64,000 bases of DNA from DATJKD01 sp963834855 (GTDB taxonomy: Bacteria > Pseudomonadota > Gammaproteobacteria > Steroidobacterales > Steroidobacteraceae), in NCBI GenBank assembly GCA_963834855.1, contig CAWIDH010000032.1, forward strand, positions 259,444-323,443. Reading direction: 5' to 3'. The notes under the pieces were generated by a model. That model did not search any database. It saw only the letters and a program-made list of their open reading frames with translations, and had not been told where the DNA came from. The position numbers and the translations under genes are program-made. This document shows positions 54,279-62,749 of the stretch, piece by piece (position 1 is the stretch's first letter; every line of letters starts with the position of its first letter).

Positions 54279-55490
54279 ATGGGCTCCGCTGCGCCGCGTG
54301 GCGGCGATTCAATTTCACTGACCGACGCGCGCCGCATCGCCCTGGCGGCCCAGGGCTTCGCCGCGACGCGGCCTCGTCGCGCGCCGCGACTGGCCGATGT
54401 CCTCGGCACCGTGCGCCGCCTTGGCGCCGTGCAGATCGATTCCGTCAACGTGCTGGTGCGCTCGCACTACCTGCCGGCGTACTCACGCATCGGCCGCTAT
54501 GACACCGCGCTTCTCGATCGCGCCGCGTATCGAAGCCAGCGCGCACTCTTCGAGTACTGGGGTCACGAGGCCTCGCTGCTTCCGGTCGAGCTGCAGCCGC
54601 TGCTGCGCTGGCGCATGGATCGCGCGCGGCACGGTCACGGCCTGTGGGCGGGGGTGGCGAAGTTCGGCCGCGAACGCGCGTCCCTCGTCTCGGCTGTTCT
54701 CGAGCAGGTGCGTGCGCGCGGACCGATCGGCGTGTCCGAGCTCACCGCCGCGGGGCGGCGCCGCGGCGGCTGGTGGGGCTGGAGCGAGGGGAAGGTCGCG
54801 CTCGAGTGGTTGTTCTGGTGCGGCGAGGTAACGACACACAGTCGTCGTCGCTTCGAGCGCGTCTACGACCTGCCCGAACGCGTGCTGCCCCAGCGCGTGC
54901 TCCAGGCGCCGACGCCGGCACCCGAGGAAGCGCAACGCCGCCTGCTCTCCGTCGCGAGCCGTGCGCTCGGCGTCGCGACGGAGCGCGACCTGCGGGACTA
55001 TTTCCGCCTGCCGGCCGCGGACGCGAAGACGCGCATCGCGGAGCTCGTGGAGGAGGGCGCCTTGCGGCCGGTGAGCGTCGAAGGCTGGAAGGCGCCGGCC
55101 TACCTCGATCGCGCAGCGCGCCTGCCGCGCTCGGTCGCGGCACGCGCGCTGCTGTCACCCTTCGATTCGCTCGTCTGGGAGCGGCAGCGCACCGAGCGCC
55201 TGTTCGGGTTCCGCTACCGCCTCGAGATCTACACGCCCGCGAAGCGCCGCGAGCACGGCTATTACGTGCTGCCGTTCCTGCTCGGCGATGAGCTCGTGGC
55301 GCGTGTCGACCTGAAGTCGGACCGCGCACGAAGCGCGCTGCGTGTAGTGCGAGCGCACTGTGAGGCTGCCGCCAGTACGGCCGAGGTCGCCTTGGCGCTT
55401 CGCGAGGAGCTTGCCCTGCTCGCGTCCTGGCTCGGGCTCGAGCGCGTGGTCGTGTCGAGGAAGCATGGGTTCACCCAATTGCTTCGTTGA
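54279..55490 (+). CDS. YcaQ-type winged-helix DNA glycosylase (interstrand crosslink)
   Basis: 403 residues from ATG 54279. The N-terminal ADARRIALAA region and AVQIDSVNVLVRSHYLPAYS with the catalytic QxD match YcaQ/AlkX, and SPFDSLVWERQRTERLFGFR is the conserved C-terminal motif. Such enzymes unhook nitrogen-mustard-type crosslinks. It follows a DUF308 gene and precedes a DUF885 peptidase-like gene. Confidence 0.9.
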   Translation: MGSAAPRGGDSISLTDARRIALAAQGFAATRPRRAPRLADVLGTVRRLGAVQIDSVNVLVRSHYLPAYSRIGRYDTALLDRAAYRSQRALFEYWGHEASLLPVELQPLLRWRMDRARHGHGLWAGVAKFGRERASLVSAVLEQVRARGPIGVSELTAAGRRRGGWWGWSEGKVALEWLFWCGEVTTHSRRRFERVYDLPERVLPQRVLQAPTPAPEEAQRRLLSVASRALGVATERDLRDYFRLPAADAKTRIAELVEEGALRPVSVEGWKAPAYLDRAARLPRSVAARALLSPFDSLVWERQRTERLFGFRYRLEIYTPAKRREHGYYVLPFLLGDELVARVDLKSDRARSALRVVRAHCEAAASTAEVALALREELALLASWLGLERVVVSRKHGFTQLLR

Positions 55491-55749
55491 CGTGATTGTT
55501 GCGCGCCGCACACACGTAAGCGCTTGCGCGAACCCGAGGGTCGAGCCAACATGCGCCGGCCCGCTGACGTCGGTCGGATCCCGACTCTGCGCTCGCGCGC
55601 ATCGCCGCCTCCTGACGGCCGCGCATTGTCAACCGTAATCCGCGATATCGTGCGTGCCGTGAGGTGGACACGTATGTGGCCATGCAAGGGGCTGTGGCTC
55701 GTTCCGGTACTTTGCGATCCTGGTACCCGTCGCGGCGCTTGCTGATGAC

Positions 55750-57495
55750 GTGGCGGCGATCGTGCGCGATTTCGATGCGCACGTGCGGATCGAGGACCCG
55801 GTCCGCGCGGGTCAACGCGGCGACCGGGACGCCTTGCGCCGCTGGCCTGACAACTCGCCTCGGGCCGTGACGGCACGGCGCGACCGGTTGCTTCGTTTTC
55901 GCGAGCGTCTGAACGCTTTCGAACCGGCAGGTCTTTCCGAGGCGGACGCGCTCAATCGCGCGCTCCTCGTCGACCGGGTGGACGTGGCCCTGGCCGGGCT
56001 CGCCTTCGACGAGGAACGCATCCCCTTCATCAGCGGGGACGGTTTCTACACGACCGCCGACTATGCGGCGCTCGGGACGACGCTGGCGTCGGATGACGAT
56101 GCCGAGGCCTGGCTCGCGCGCCTCGCCGCCATCCCTTCGTACTACGCGACGCAGACCGCGAACATGGAGCGCGGCATCCGCACGCGATTCACCCAGCCGC
56201 GCGTCACCGTCGAGCGCGCGATCCGCGACGTACGCACACAGGCTGAGCACCCGTCGGCGCAGAGTCCGCTGCTTGCGCCGTTCGACACGCTGCCGGCGGC
56301 GTTCCCGGCGCAGCGGCGTGCGAGCCTGCGTTCGCGTGCGCTCGATGCGATCGAGACACGGGTCAAGCCGGCGCAGCGCGAGCTGCTTCGCTTTCTCGAG
56401 CAGGAGTATCTGCCCGCAGCCCGCCGCAGCATCGGGGCCTCGAGCCTGCCGGATGGCCAGGCGTACTACGCGTTCCTCGTGCGGCGGCATACGACGACGA
56501 CGATGACGCCGGCCGAGGTGCACGAGCTCGGTCTCGCGGAAGTCGCTCGGATCCGCGCCGCGATGAATGCCGTGATCGCCGAGAGCGGATTCAAGGGCAC
56601 GTTCGCCGAGTTCCTCGCGTTCCTGCGCAGCGACCCGCGCTTCTATGTCGACTCGACGCGGTACGGAGAGAAGGCGAGCGAGATCGCGAAACGGGCCGAC
56701 GAGGCGGTGGCACGCATCGTCGGGCGGCTGCCACGCCTGACCTATGGCGTGCGTCCCATCCCCGCCGGGCTCGAGAGCAGCGCCAACGGCTACCTTCCCG
56801 GCAGCCCCGAGCAGAGCATTGCCGGCATGGTCGTCTTCAAGCCCTGGATGGCGGAGAAGATGCCGACCTTCGGCCTCGCGGCCTGGGTGCTGCACGAGGG
56901 CGTGCCGGGTCATCACCTGCAGATCGCGCTCAGCCAGGAGATGACGGAGCTCCCGGAGTTCCGCCGCGCAGATGACATTACCGCCTACGTCGAGGGCTGG
57001 GGCCTGTATGCCGAGAAGCTCGGCGAGGATATGGGCATCTACCGCGATCCGTACGAGCGCTTCGGCCGGCTGTCGCTCGAGATGTGGCGCGCCTGCCGGC
57101 TCGTCATTGATACGGGCATGCATGCGATGGGTTGGTCCCGCGAACAGGCCGTTGCGTGCCTGCGCGACAACAGCGCACTCGCCGCCACCGAGGTCGAGTT
57201 CGAGGTCGACCGCTATATCGCCTGGCCTGCGCAGGCGCTCGCGTACAAGGTCGGCGAGCAGAAGTTGCTCGCGCTGCGCCGCCGGGCCGAGAGTCGGCTC
57301 GGTGCGCAGTTCGACCTGCGCCGTTTCCACGACCGGGTGCTCGGCCAGGGCGCGATGCCGCTCGCGGTGCTCGAGACGGAGGTCGAGCGATGGATCGAGG
57401 CAGAGGGTCGCCGGGCGGCCGAGCGGCCAGCGGTTGTCGGCGGCCGCACCGGGCCACTAGAATTCCCGGCCGTAGCGGGTGTAGTTCAATGGTAG
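55750..57495 (+). CDS. DUF885 family protein (probable metallopeptidase), N-terminus frameshifted
   Basis: 581 residues from GTG 55750, but the natural start is probably ATG 55674: an adjacent frame reads MWPCKGLWLV and then YFAILVPVAALA, a signal peptide that would join this ORF at DDVAAIVRDFDAHV after a one-base correction near 55710. The zinc motif HEGVPGHHLQ (HExxH-like) with the downstream TAYVEGWGLYAEKLG glutamate identifies DUF885. The protein is likely periplasmic. The last residues run into the tRNA-Gly gene, and its TAG lies inside the tRNA, an overlap of 21 bases; another frame stops near 57460, so the end may also be shifted. Confidence 0.85.
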   Translation: MAAIVRDFDAHVRIEDPVRAGQRGDRDALRRWPDNSPRAVTARRDRLLRFRERLNAFEPAGLSEADALNRALLVDRVDVALAGLAFDEERIPFISGDGFYTTADYAALGTTLASDDDAEAWLARLAAIPSYYATQTANMERGIRTRFTQPRVTVERAIRDVRTQAEHPSAQSPLLAPFDTLPAAFPAQRRASLRSRALDAIETRVKPAQRELLRFLEQEYLPAARRSIGASSLPDGQAYYAFLVRRHTTTTMTPAEVHELGLAEVARIRAAMNAVIAESGFKGTFAEFLAFLRSDPRFYVDSTRYGEKASEIAKRADEAVARIVGRLPRLTYGVRPIPAGLESSANGYLPGSPEQSIAGMVVFKPWMAEKMPTFGLAAWVLHEGVPGHHLQIALSQEMTELPEFRRADDITAYVEGWGLYAEKLGEDMGIYRDPYERFGRLSLEMWRACRLVIDTGMHAMGWSREQAVACLRDNSALAATEVEFEVDRYIAWPAQALAYKVGEQKLLALRRRAESRLGAQFDLRRFHDRVLGQGAMPLAVLETEVERWIEAEGRRAAERPAVVGGRTGPLEFPAVAGVVQW

Positions 57496-57548
57496 AACTG
57501 CAGCTTCCCAAGCTGCTAACGTGGGTTCGATTCCCATCACCCGCTCCA
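57475..57548 (+). tRNA. tRNA-Gly (anticodon CCC)
   Basis: A 74-nt cloverleaf with CCA encoded. Acceptor stem GCGGGTG pairs with CACCCGC. The anticodon loop TTCCCAA gives anticodon CCC (57507-57509), decoding GGG. The D-loop contains TTCAATGGTAGA and the T-loop TTCGATTC. The upstream DUF885 reading frame overlaps its first 21 bases. The region after it is gene-poor with more repeats. Confidence 0.96.
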
Positions 57549-58063
57549 AACCATTCGAAGGCCTGGCAGCGGCGCGCGAAGCCCTGCGCCATTACGCGCG
57601 AAGCCGTGTGCCATTCATGGGCACTGGTGGAACAGTTGCCGTGTGTGGAACCGGCTAGAGCCGACGCTCGAACACAAGCCAGGGCTGAGATAGCCGGAAT
57701 TGGCAGTTAGCACGGCCTTGCGACGCGCTCCAGGTTAGGAAGCACGATGTTGATCGGCGACTCCAACCGAGGACGCCATCCGAGGGCTCCTAAAATGTCC
57801 TAGCCGAGATTCCGCATGACGGGCAACGTCGGACGGCTTCGATTCGCGTACTGCCCAACTGGCTGAGTTCGACCCTTCTGAGACGGTCGCGAACGACGCT
57901 CCGGGCTGGCGCATTGGGTTGTGTTCGATGAGCGAGTGACTGCGATCCGGCGCAAGGTCGCGCGGTGCGTCCTTGCGGCGCACGGCGAGCGCCGCGTGCT
58001 AGAACAATAAGGGGGACTGTCAGAAATCTTGTGAGAGAACGAGCAAACGCAACGCGGGGCCGT
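57549..58063. other. 515-bp gap after tRNA-Gly
   Basis: I see no credible gene. It starts with a short tandem repeat of a GCGCGAAGCC unit (57573 and about 57596). Near 58011 a GGGGACTGTCAGAAATC stretch vaguely resembles an IS256-type transposon end, without a partner. Nothing else is identifiable. Confidence 0.4.
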
Positions 58064-59803
58064 TCACTCAGGCAACTTCATCTTCTTGAGAAACGCTTTG
58101 TAACGCGGATCGCCGATGATATTGAGCAACAGCCGGTCGCTTTTGATTTGGGAGACGCCGGCGTCTCGCTGGTCATAGGCGCGCTCGAGCCACTCGAAGG
58201 CCAGGTCGGCCTCGCCGCGGAAGGCATGCACTTCGGCGATCTGATAGGCCATTTCCCCGCCGTACTTGCTCTTCAAGACCGCCAGCGCCGCGTCGGACTC
58301 GCTGCGCCGGCCGAGCGCGTGGTATGCGAGCGGCAACCCTGAGAGTCGCCAGATCTCCTCCTTTTCCTGCTGCATTTCCCGCAGGGCGGCTTCAGGCTTA
58401 CCCTGCAAGAGCAGAATAATCCCGATCGACACCTGCCGACCCGCTCCGCCGGGGTCAAGCTGTATGGCCTTGCGGAAGGCAGACTCGGCTTCCGGGTCGC
58501 GGCTGACGGCCTCCAGTATGAGACCGAGCTGGTAGTAGTTGTTCGGCCCCAGCGGATCGCGCTCGATGGACTTGTTCGTCGCGTCGATGGCTTCGTCCCA
58601 GCGTCCCAAATTCATTGCCTGGCCGCCAACGGCCCGGAGGACCTTGGCATTGCCGGGTTCCAGCTCCAGTGCTCTGCGAAAGCTTGCGTCCGCGGCCGCC
58701 CAATCCCAGTCGTAGTAGATGTGGATCCAGCCCATCGCCAGATGCGCGTCAGCGAGCTGTGGATCCAGCGCCAGCGCCTTCTCCGCGGCCTCGCGCGCAC
58801 GTGGATAGCCCTCCGCGACCGGCACGAAAGCCTGGTCGGCTTGCCATGCGTATGCCTGCGACAGACCCGCCCAGGCGGGGGCGTACCCCGGATCACGCTG
58901 CAATGACTGCCGGAAGTAATTGATTGAGCGCTCGAGGTCCTCCTTGCCGCCCCTGTCGACGAAGTAACGCCCCTGCAAGGCCAGGTTGTACGCCTCTGGG
59001 TCCCGTGGCTTGGAACGGCTCGCGAGCGCCGTGCCGACCAGAGTGACCTGTAGCGCCTTGACCACCGCTCCGGCAATGTCGTCCTGCACGACGAAGATGT
59101 CGTCGAGCGTGCGGTCGTAGGTCTCCGACCACACGTGGTAGCCGTCCGCCGCCTTGATCAGCTGCGCCGTGATTCGGACCTTGTTGCCCGACTTGCGCAC
59201 GCTGCCTTCGAGCACGTGAGCGACGTTGAGCTTCTGTGCCACCTCCTGCACGTTGATCTTCTCACCCTTGAACTTGAAGGCCGAGGTGCGCGCCGCAACC
59301 CGCAGCTCCGGGATCTTTACCAGCAGGTTAATCAACTCCTCCGACAATCCCTCCGCGAAATACTCGTTTCCCGCGTCGCCACTCATGTTCACGAACGGCA
59401 GCACCGCGATGGACTTGGCCGTGGCAACCGCGGGGGCTGGAGCAATGTCCGCTCGGTCCGCAACGGTGGGTGTCTCGTCGCCACGCTCGTATAGCCAGAA
59501 GATGCCGCCACCGAGCAGGAACAACAGCGCAATGATTGTAAGTTCGGTGCCCCCGACGCGTTGCTCGCCACGATCGCCGTGATACCAGGCGAGGACCAAT
59601 ACAACGGGTAATCCGATCAGAAGCGCGAGGAGCGCGATCTGACGGAGCTGTGCCGGCCATTGGAAGGCGTCGCTGACGTACTCGAGGCCCTGCAGGAATC
59701 CCCACGCAGCGGCGACGTAGACCAGTCCCCACTGCACCACCTTGCGGCGGCGGAGTTTGGCCCAGGTATTCTCAGCGTTACGCTCTGAAGGCGTGCCGGT
59801 CAC
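58064..59803 (-). CDS. TolB-like/TPR protein (FlgO-type domain plus tetratricopeptide repeats)
   Basis: 579 residues from GTG 59803. The N-terminus has a membrane span (VVQWGLVYVAAAWGFLQGLE and a second near ALLIGLPVVLVLAWYHG, LLFLLGGGIFWLYE). Residues 130-270 form a TolB/FlgO-like domain (SIAVLPFVNMSGDAGNEYFA and GLSEELINLLVKI). The C-terminal half contains about seven TPR units (AYNLALQGRYFVDRGGKEDL, AHLAMGWIHIYYDWDWAAAD, NYYQLGLILEAVSRDPEAE). Such proteins often act with adenylate/guanylate cyclase or kinases, but none is adjacent here. Function is uncertain. The 318-bp region upstream holds one copy of a dispersed repeat. Confidence 0.82.
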   Translation of the reverse strand: MTGTPSERNAENTWAKLRRRKVVQWGLVYVAAAWGFLQGLEYVSDAFQWPAQLRQIALLALLIGLPVVLVLAWYHGDRGEQRVGGTELTIIALLFLLGGGIFWLYERGDETPTVADRADIAPAPAVATAKSIAVLPFVNMSGDAGNEYFAEGLSEELINLLVKIPELRVAARTSAFKFKGEKINVQEVAQKLNVAHVLEGSVRKSGNKVRITAQLIKAADGYHVWSETYDRTLDDIFVVQDDIAGAVVKALQVTLVGTALASRSKPRDPEAYNLALQGRYFVDRGGKEDLERSINYFRQSLQRDPGYAPAWAGLSQAYAWQADQAFVPVAEGYPRAREAAEKALALDPQLADAHLAMGWIHIYYDWDWAAADASFRRALELEPGNAKVLRAVGGQAMNLGRWDEAIDATNKSIERDPLGPNNYYQLGLILEAVSRDPEAESAFRKAIQLDPGGAGRQVSIGIILLLQGKPEAALREMQQEKEEIWRLSGLPLAYHALGRRSESDAALAVLKSKYGGEMAYQIAEVHAFRGEADLAFEWLERAYDQRDAGVSQIKSDRLLLNIIGDPRYKAFLKKMKLPE

Positions 59804-60121
59804 TCATGCCCCCTCACGGTCTGAGTCTACCGGGTATCTGGCAGTCGAGAGATTTCTACGGCTGTCGGGGCCGGACCGCTCGGCACCGGCATGGCGCGAG
59901 TGGCGGCTAACGGGTACGCATTCTAGATCGGTGAACGGCCGCTCCTGGGCCGGACTCAGTCGTTGGCGACTGACTCAGAACGACCCCAAGCGGAAGTTCG
60001 TCGCGTCGCAAAGCAGACGCTCAACGTCCGAATGGAGCGGCGTAACGCAGCAACCAGCGAAGCGGCCCTGAGCGACCGATGACCACCGCACCGGGGCATG
60101 AAGCGAACACCCGCGTACGTG
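59804..60121. other. 318-bp gap containing dispersed repeat copy A
   Basis: This gap holds the dispersed repeat copy A at 59948-59985 (GGCCGGACTCAGTCGTTGGC then GACTGACTCAGAACGACC). No gene is seen. See copies B and C for the conserved core. Confidence 0.6.
59948..59985 (+). repeat. Dispersed ~38-bp repeat, copy A
   Basis: GGCCGGACTCAGTCGTTGGC followed by GACTGACTCAGAACGACC. It matches copies B (61734) and C (62374) at all but about four positions, all in the same orientation. Confidence 0.75.
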
Positions 60122-61057
60122 CTAGCCGCGATCTGAGGTCTGCGCCGGCGCGGAGGGCTGCCGCATTTCCGGGAGCAACCAGATTTTCCGGATTGTGACG
60201 GCGTCGGAACTATAGTCCACGTCATCGAGTTCGTATCGCCGTGCGCAGAGCAGATTCCATATGCCTGTCGCAAGCGTGTCGCCCGACGGGTTCACGCTGA
60301 TCCGATCCGGTGACTGAACGACGTAAGCGCCGAGCGGGGCGCCGGCCGCACTGAAATAGGACCTTTGCACCAACGCGACCGTGTTGTGCGCGCAGTCAGC
60401 CGTCCAGAATTCCTGATCGATGGCGATCTGGGTGATCCGACCGTCGGGCGAGCGATGCGGATCGCGGTACAGCGACCAGGAACCAGCCACTTCCCGGCGG
60501 CGGCCCGGCTGCAGATTGGCCGGCAGGACAAAATAGGCGAGATCGTCGAAAAAGGCGAGATTGCGCCAATGCGCCTCGCCTATGCCTGGCGCCGCGACCG
60601 GGGCCGCATCGCCCGTGTGCGCAGGTGGCGGCGACGTCTGTCCCATGTCGGTCTTGGAAGTGCCGTCGGATGACGCCCCGGACGGTCGGACAGGGGGAGG
60701 CGCTGTATTCGCAGCCGCCGTATTTTGCTTGGCGTTCGCCCCCGACGTGGCCGCCCCGAACGCCCCACAGGCCTCGAGACTTTTGATCAGATCGCCGTGC
60801 AGTTCGATGGCCATGGCTTCAATGCCGCCGGTCTTGGGCCGGTCCGGATAATAGACTTGGCAGTAGTCATCCTCGGGAGTCGTGGGCGCGACTCCAGGCA
60901 TGTCACTGTCGTGCCTGCAGTGCCCGACCACGACACGTTCCTGGTTGCAGACGTAGCCGTAGTTATAGCGAAGCGTCGGCTCCGCCCGAGCGGTAACGGC
61001 AGCGCCGGCGATCGACGCTGCAAGCACAACCATGGCCGTGCGCGATCCGGTGTCCAT
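60122..61057 (-). CDS. Exported protein with surface-adhesin-E-like C-terminal domain
   Basis: 311 residues from ATG 61057, preceded by GGGGGGAGG. A signal peptide ends TARA before EPTLRYNYGYVC. Residues 90-165 are a proline/alanine/threonine-rich linker, and the C-terminal ~120 residues (YFVLPANLQPGRRREVAGSW, TADCAHNTVALVQRSYFSAA, GIWNLLCARRYELDD) resemble the surface-adhesin protein E domain. It may be a periplasmic or surface protein. Neighbours give no functional clue. It lies in the accessory-looking region, with a small secreted protein 38 bp upstream on the same strand. Confidence 0.7.
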   Translation of the reverse strand: MDTGSRTAMVVLAASIAGAAVTARAEPTLRYNYGYVCNQERVVVGHCRHDSDMPGVAPTTPEDDYCQVYYPDRPKTGGIEAMAIELHGDLIKSLEACGAFGAATSGANAKQNTAAANTAPPPVRPSGASSDGTSKTDMGQTSPPPAHTGDAAPVAAPGIGEAHWRNLAFFDDLAYFVLPANLQPGRRREVAGSWSLYRDPHRSPDGRITQIAIDQEFWTADCAHNTVALVQRSYFSAAGAPLGAYVVQSPDRISVNPSGDTLATGIWNLLCARRYELDDVDYSSDAVTIRKIWLLPEMRQPSAPAQTSDRG

Positions 61058-61095
61058 GCCTCCCCCCAGAATCGCGTTCGCCGATTCTGCCTCGG

Positions 61096-61422
61096 CTACT
61101 TTTCTTGGGTCAGACGCGCGAGCATGCCGTCCGGCGGACCGATGAGTGCTCCGTCGTCGTCGATCGTGAAGTCGGTCTTGTCGCCCTCGCAGTTGAGCGT
61201 GAGGGTCTTGCCGCTTTCCGAATAGCTGCACGTGGTCGTGACTGGTCCCGTCGAGACAAAGGCTTTGCCGCCCGACTTGAACTCGATTTTCACGATGCCA
61301 CCGTTGCCGGTGTAGGTATGGCCTTCCGCTTGCGCGCCACTGCAGGCAGTGGTGTAGACACTCAGTATCGCCATGAAGGCGAAGGCCTGCGCAATCGACG
61401 TTTTGAACCTGTTCTTCATCAC
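61096..61422 (-). CDS. Small secreted or lipid-anchored protein
   Basis: 108 residues from ATG 61422 (or the next Met). A signal sequence MMKNRFKTSIAQAFAFMAIL with SVYTTACSG could be a weak lipobox or a plain cleavage site. The mature part has three short beta-rich segments (EGHTYTGNGGIVKIEFKSGG, TTCSYSESGKTLTLNCEGDK, DFTIDDDGALIGPPDG). No family is recognised. It is 38 bp upstream of the adhesin-like gene on the same strand, so they may be cotranscribed. Confidence 0.65.
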   Translation of the reverse strand: MMKNRFKTSIAQAFAFMAILSVYTTACSGAQAEGHTYTGNGGIVKIEFKSGGKAFVSTGPVTTTCSYSESGKTLTLNCEGDKTDFTIDDDGALIGPPDGMLARLTQEK

Positions 61423-61816
61423 TGACTCCTCGTTATTTCGTCTTGCAGTGCGGCCGAATACTCGGCCGAAAACAGCCTCGGCTCAACGCACCTGGACGTG
61501 ACCACGGGCGCTTCAGTACGACGCTTTCAACTGGAAGGAACTCTCAACCTCGCGAGTGTTTCGCTTCTGGTGCCCCGATGAGCCAACCCCCTGCGCCAGT
61601 TGCCCCGGGGCGGCACCAGGCTGGACTCCACTTGTCGAGAGTCTTGACAACGCGGATACACCCGTTGCAGAGCGGTGTCAACGCAGGCCCCGCGCGAACG
61701 ACTGCTATGGGCAACCACCCGTACGGCCGGTTGTGGCCGAACTCAGCCGTCGGCGAGTGACTCAGAACGACCCATTGCGGAATCTCATTTCGCGTATGTG
61801 TTCGCCGCGCTCAGGG
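61423..61816. other. 394-bp gap containing dispersed repeat copy B
   Basis: No gene identified. It holds copy B (61734-61772), with TGGCCGAACTCAGCCGTCGG then CGAGTGACTCAGAACGACC. Short ORFs here are not convincing. Confidence 0.5.
61734..61772 (+). repeat. Dispersed ~38-bp repeat, copy B
   Basis: TGGCCGAACTCAGCCGTCGG followed by CGAGTGACTCAGAACGACC. The strongest identity is to copy C, with only one or two differences. It ends a region of small repeats next to the cupin gene. Confidence 0.75.
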
Positions 61817-62269
61817 CTACTTTGGCACGGGTGCGGGTATGAACTCGATCCCGTGCCGCTGGCCGATCGAAGGCACCTTCACCAAGTCGTCCGGAACCGT
61901 GCGGACCTCGCGATTCATATCCTCGAAGAACGCGGACGAATGAGCGGGCGCGGCAAAAATGAGCACGCGCGTAGGAGACGGCGATGCTCCCTTGAAAGCG
62001 TGCACGGTGTTGCGCGGCAAGTAAGCGAAATCGCTACGTTCGATGCGCACTTGCTTCCCGTCCATCTCGAAGTCGAGCGCTCCCTCGATCACATAGTAAG
62101 CCTCATCCCAGTCATGCCGATGCGGCGGTGGGCCGTGGCCGACAGGAATCTGCTGCTCCATTAACGACCAAGCCCCATCAGTGTGTTCCGCATCGCAGAG
62201 GAACCGAAGTGGCATGCCCAGTACGTTGAGTGTTTTTCCTTCGCCGGCCTTAACCGTCACCCCAGCCAT
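61817..62269 (-). CDS. Cupin-domain protein
   Basis: 150 residues from ATG 62269. One cupin: VGHGPPPHRHDWDEAYYVIE is motif 1 (HxH-x3-E type), and SDFAYLPRNTVHAFKGASPS is motif 2 with the metal His. The beta-barrel is short and single. Members include auxin-like or hydroxynitrile-type dioxygenase relatives and regulatory sensors. Substrate is not inferable. A possible upstream region with a repeat lies next to the start. Confidence 0.85.
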   Translation of the reverse strand: MAGVTVKAGEGKTLNVLGMPLRFLCDAEHTDGAWSLMEQQIPVGHGPPPHRHDWDEAYYVIEGALDFEMDGKQVRIERSDFAYLPRNTVHAFKGASPSPTRVLIFAAPAHSSAFFEDMNREVRTVPDDLVKVPSIGQRHGIEFIPAPVPK

Positions 62270-62749
62270 TGTCAGGTCTCCTTATTAACCGCTTCTGAAA
62301 GGCTGCGCTTCAAGGGTAACGTATTTCAAGCTCTGGGGCCGAGTGTCCGGTTTCCGCTCTCGACTGCCCGCTTTTGGCCGAACTCAGTCGTCGGCGAGTG
62401 ACTCAGAACGACCACAGCAGCGAGCAACGGCCGCCGGTCGATGCAAATATCTACCGCGAACAATCAAAATTGCGGGCGTTAAGGCGCACGAGGCAAGCCG
62501 TTGTCGCATTATCTCGACATCGACGGTGTATTGGAGAAGTTGGTCCTCCTACAACACTTCGCGCACGGTAGCGAGCGATTCTGCGTTTCCCAACAGCTTG
62601 GCTCTGAGTCTGATGACGGAGACGAAGGCGTCGACGAGGAATATTAGGGATGGACAAAGGGCATCGCATCGACCCACCTCGGCGACAATTGCCTACCCGT
62701 CCAGCAGGGGTTAACGTCGATGTGAAATCAGGCGGGATACAGATTCTCG
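62270..62749. other. 480-bp gap with repeat copy C and a doubtful small ORF
   Basis: Copy C of the dispersed repeat lies at 62374-62413. Near 62499-62648 a plus-strand frame from TTG reads SHYLDIDGVLEKLVLLQHFA and ends in acidic DDGDEGVDEEY, about 48 residues, without clear Shine-Dalgarno; it could be an ORF remnant. Nothing else recognised. Confidence 0.4.
62374..62413 (+). repeat. Dispersed ~38-bp repeat, copy C
   Basis: TTGGCCGAACTCAGTCGTCG followed by GCGAGTGACTCAGAACGACC. All three copies lie within 2.5 kb and in the same orientation, in non-coding DNA near gene boundaries. Confidence 0.75.

Noticed and set aside
57549..57620. Short GCGCGAAGCC tandem repeats as an attachment site
   Set aside because: Only two imperfect units, and no match to the tRNA 3' end, so an att site cannot be supported.
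58011..58033. IS256-like terminal inverted repeat
   Set aside because: Weak resemblance from memory, no partner end and no transposase nearby.
62499..62648. Small TTG-started frame (about 48 residues)
   Set aside because: No Shine-Dalgarno, no homologue recognised, short; listed only as part of the gap description.
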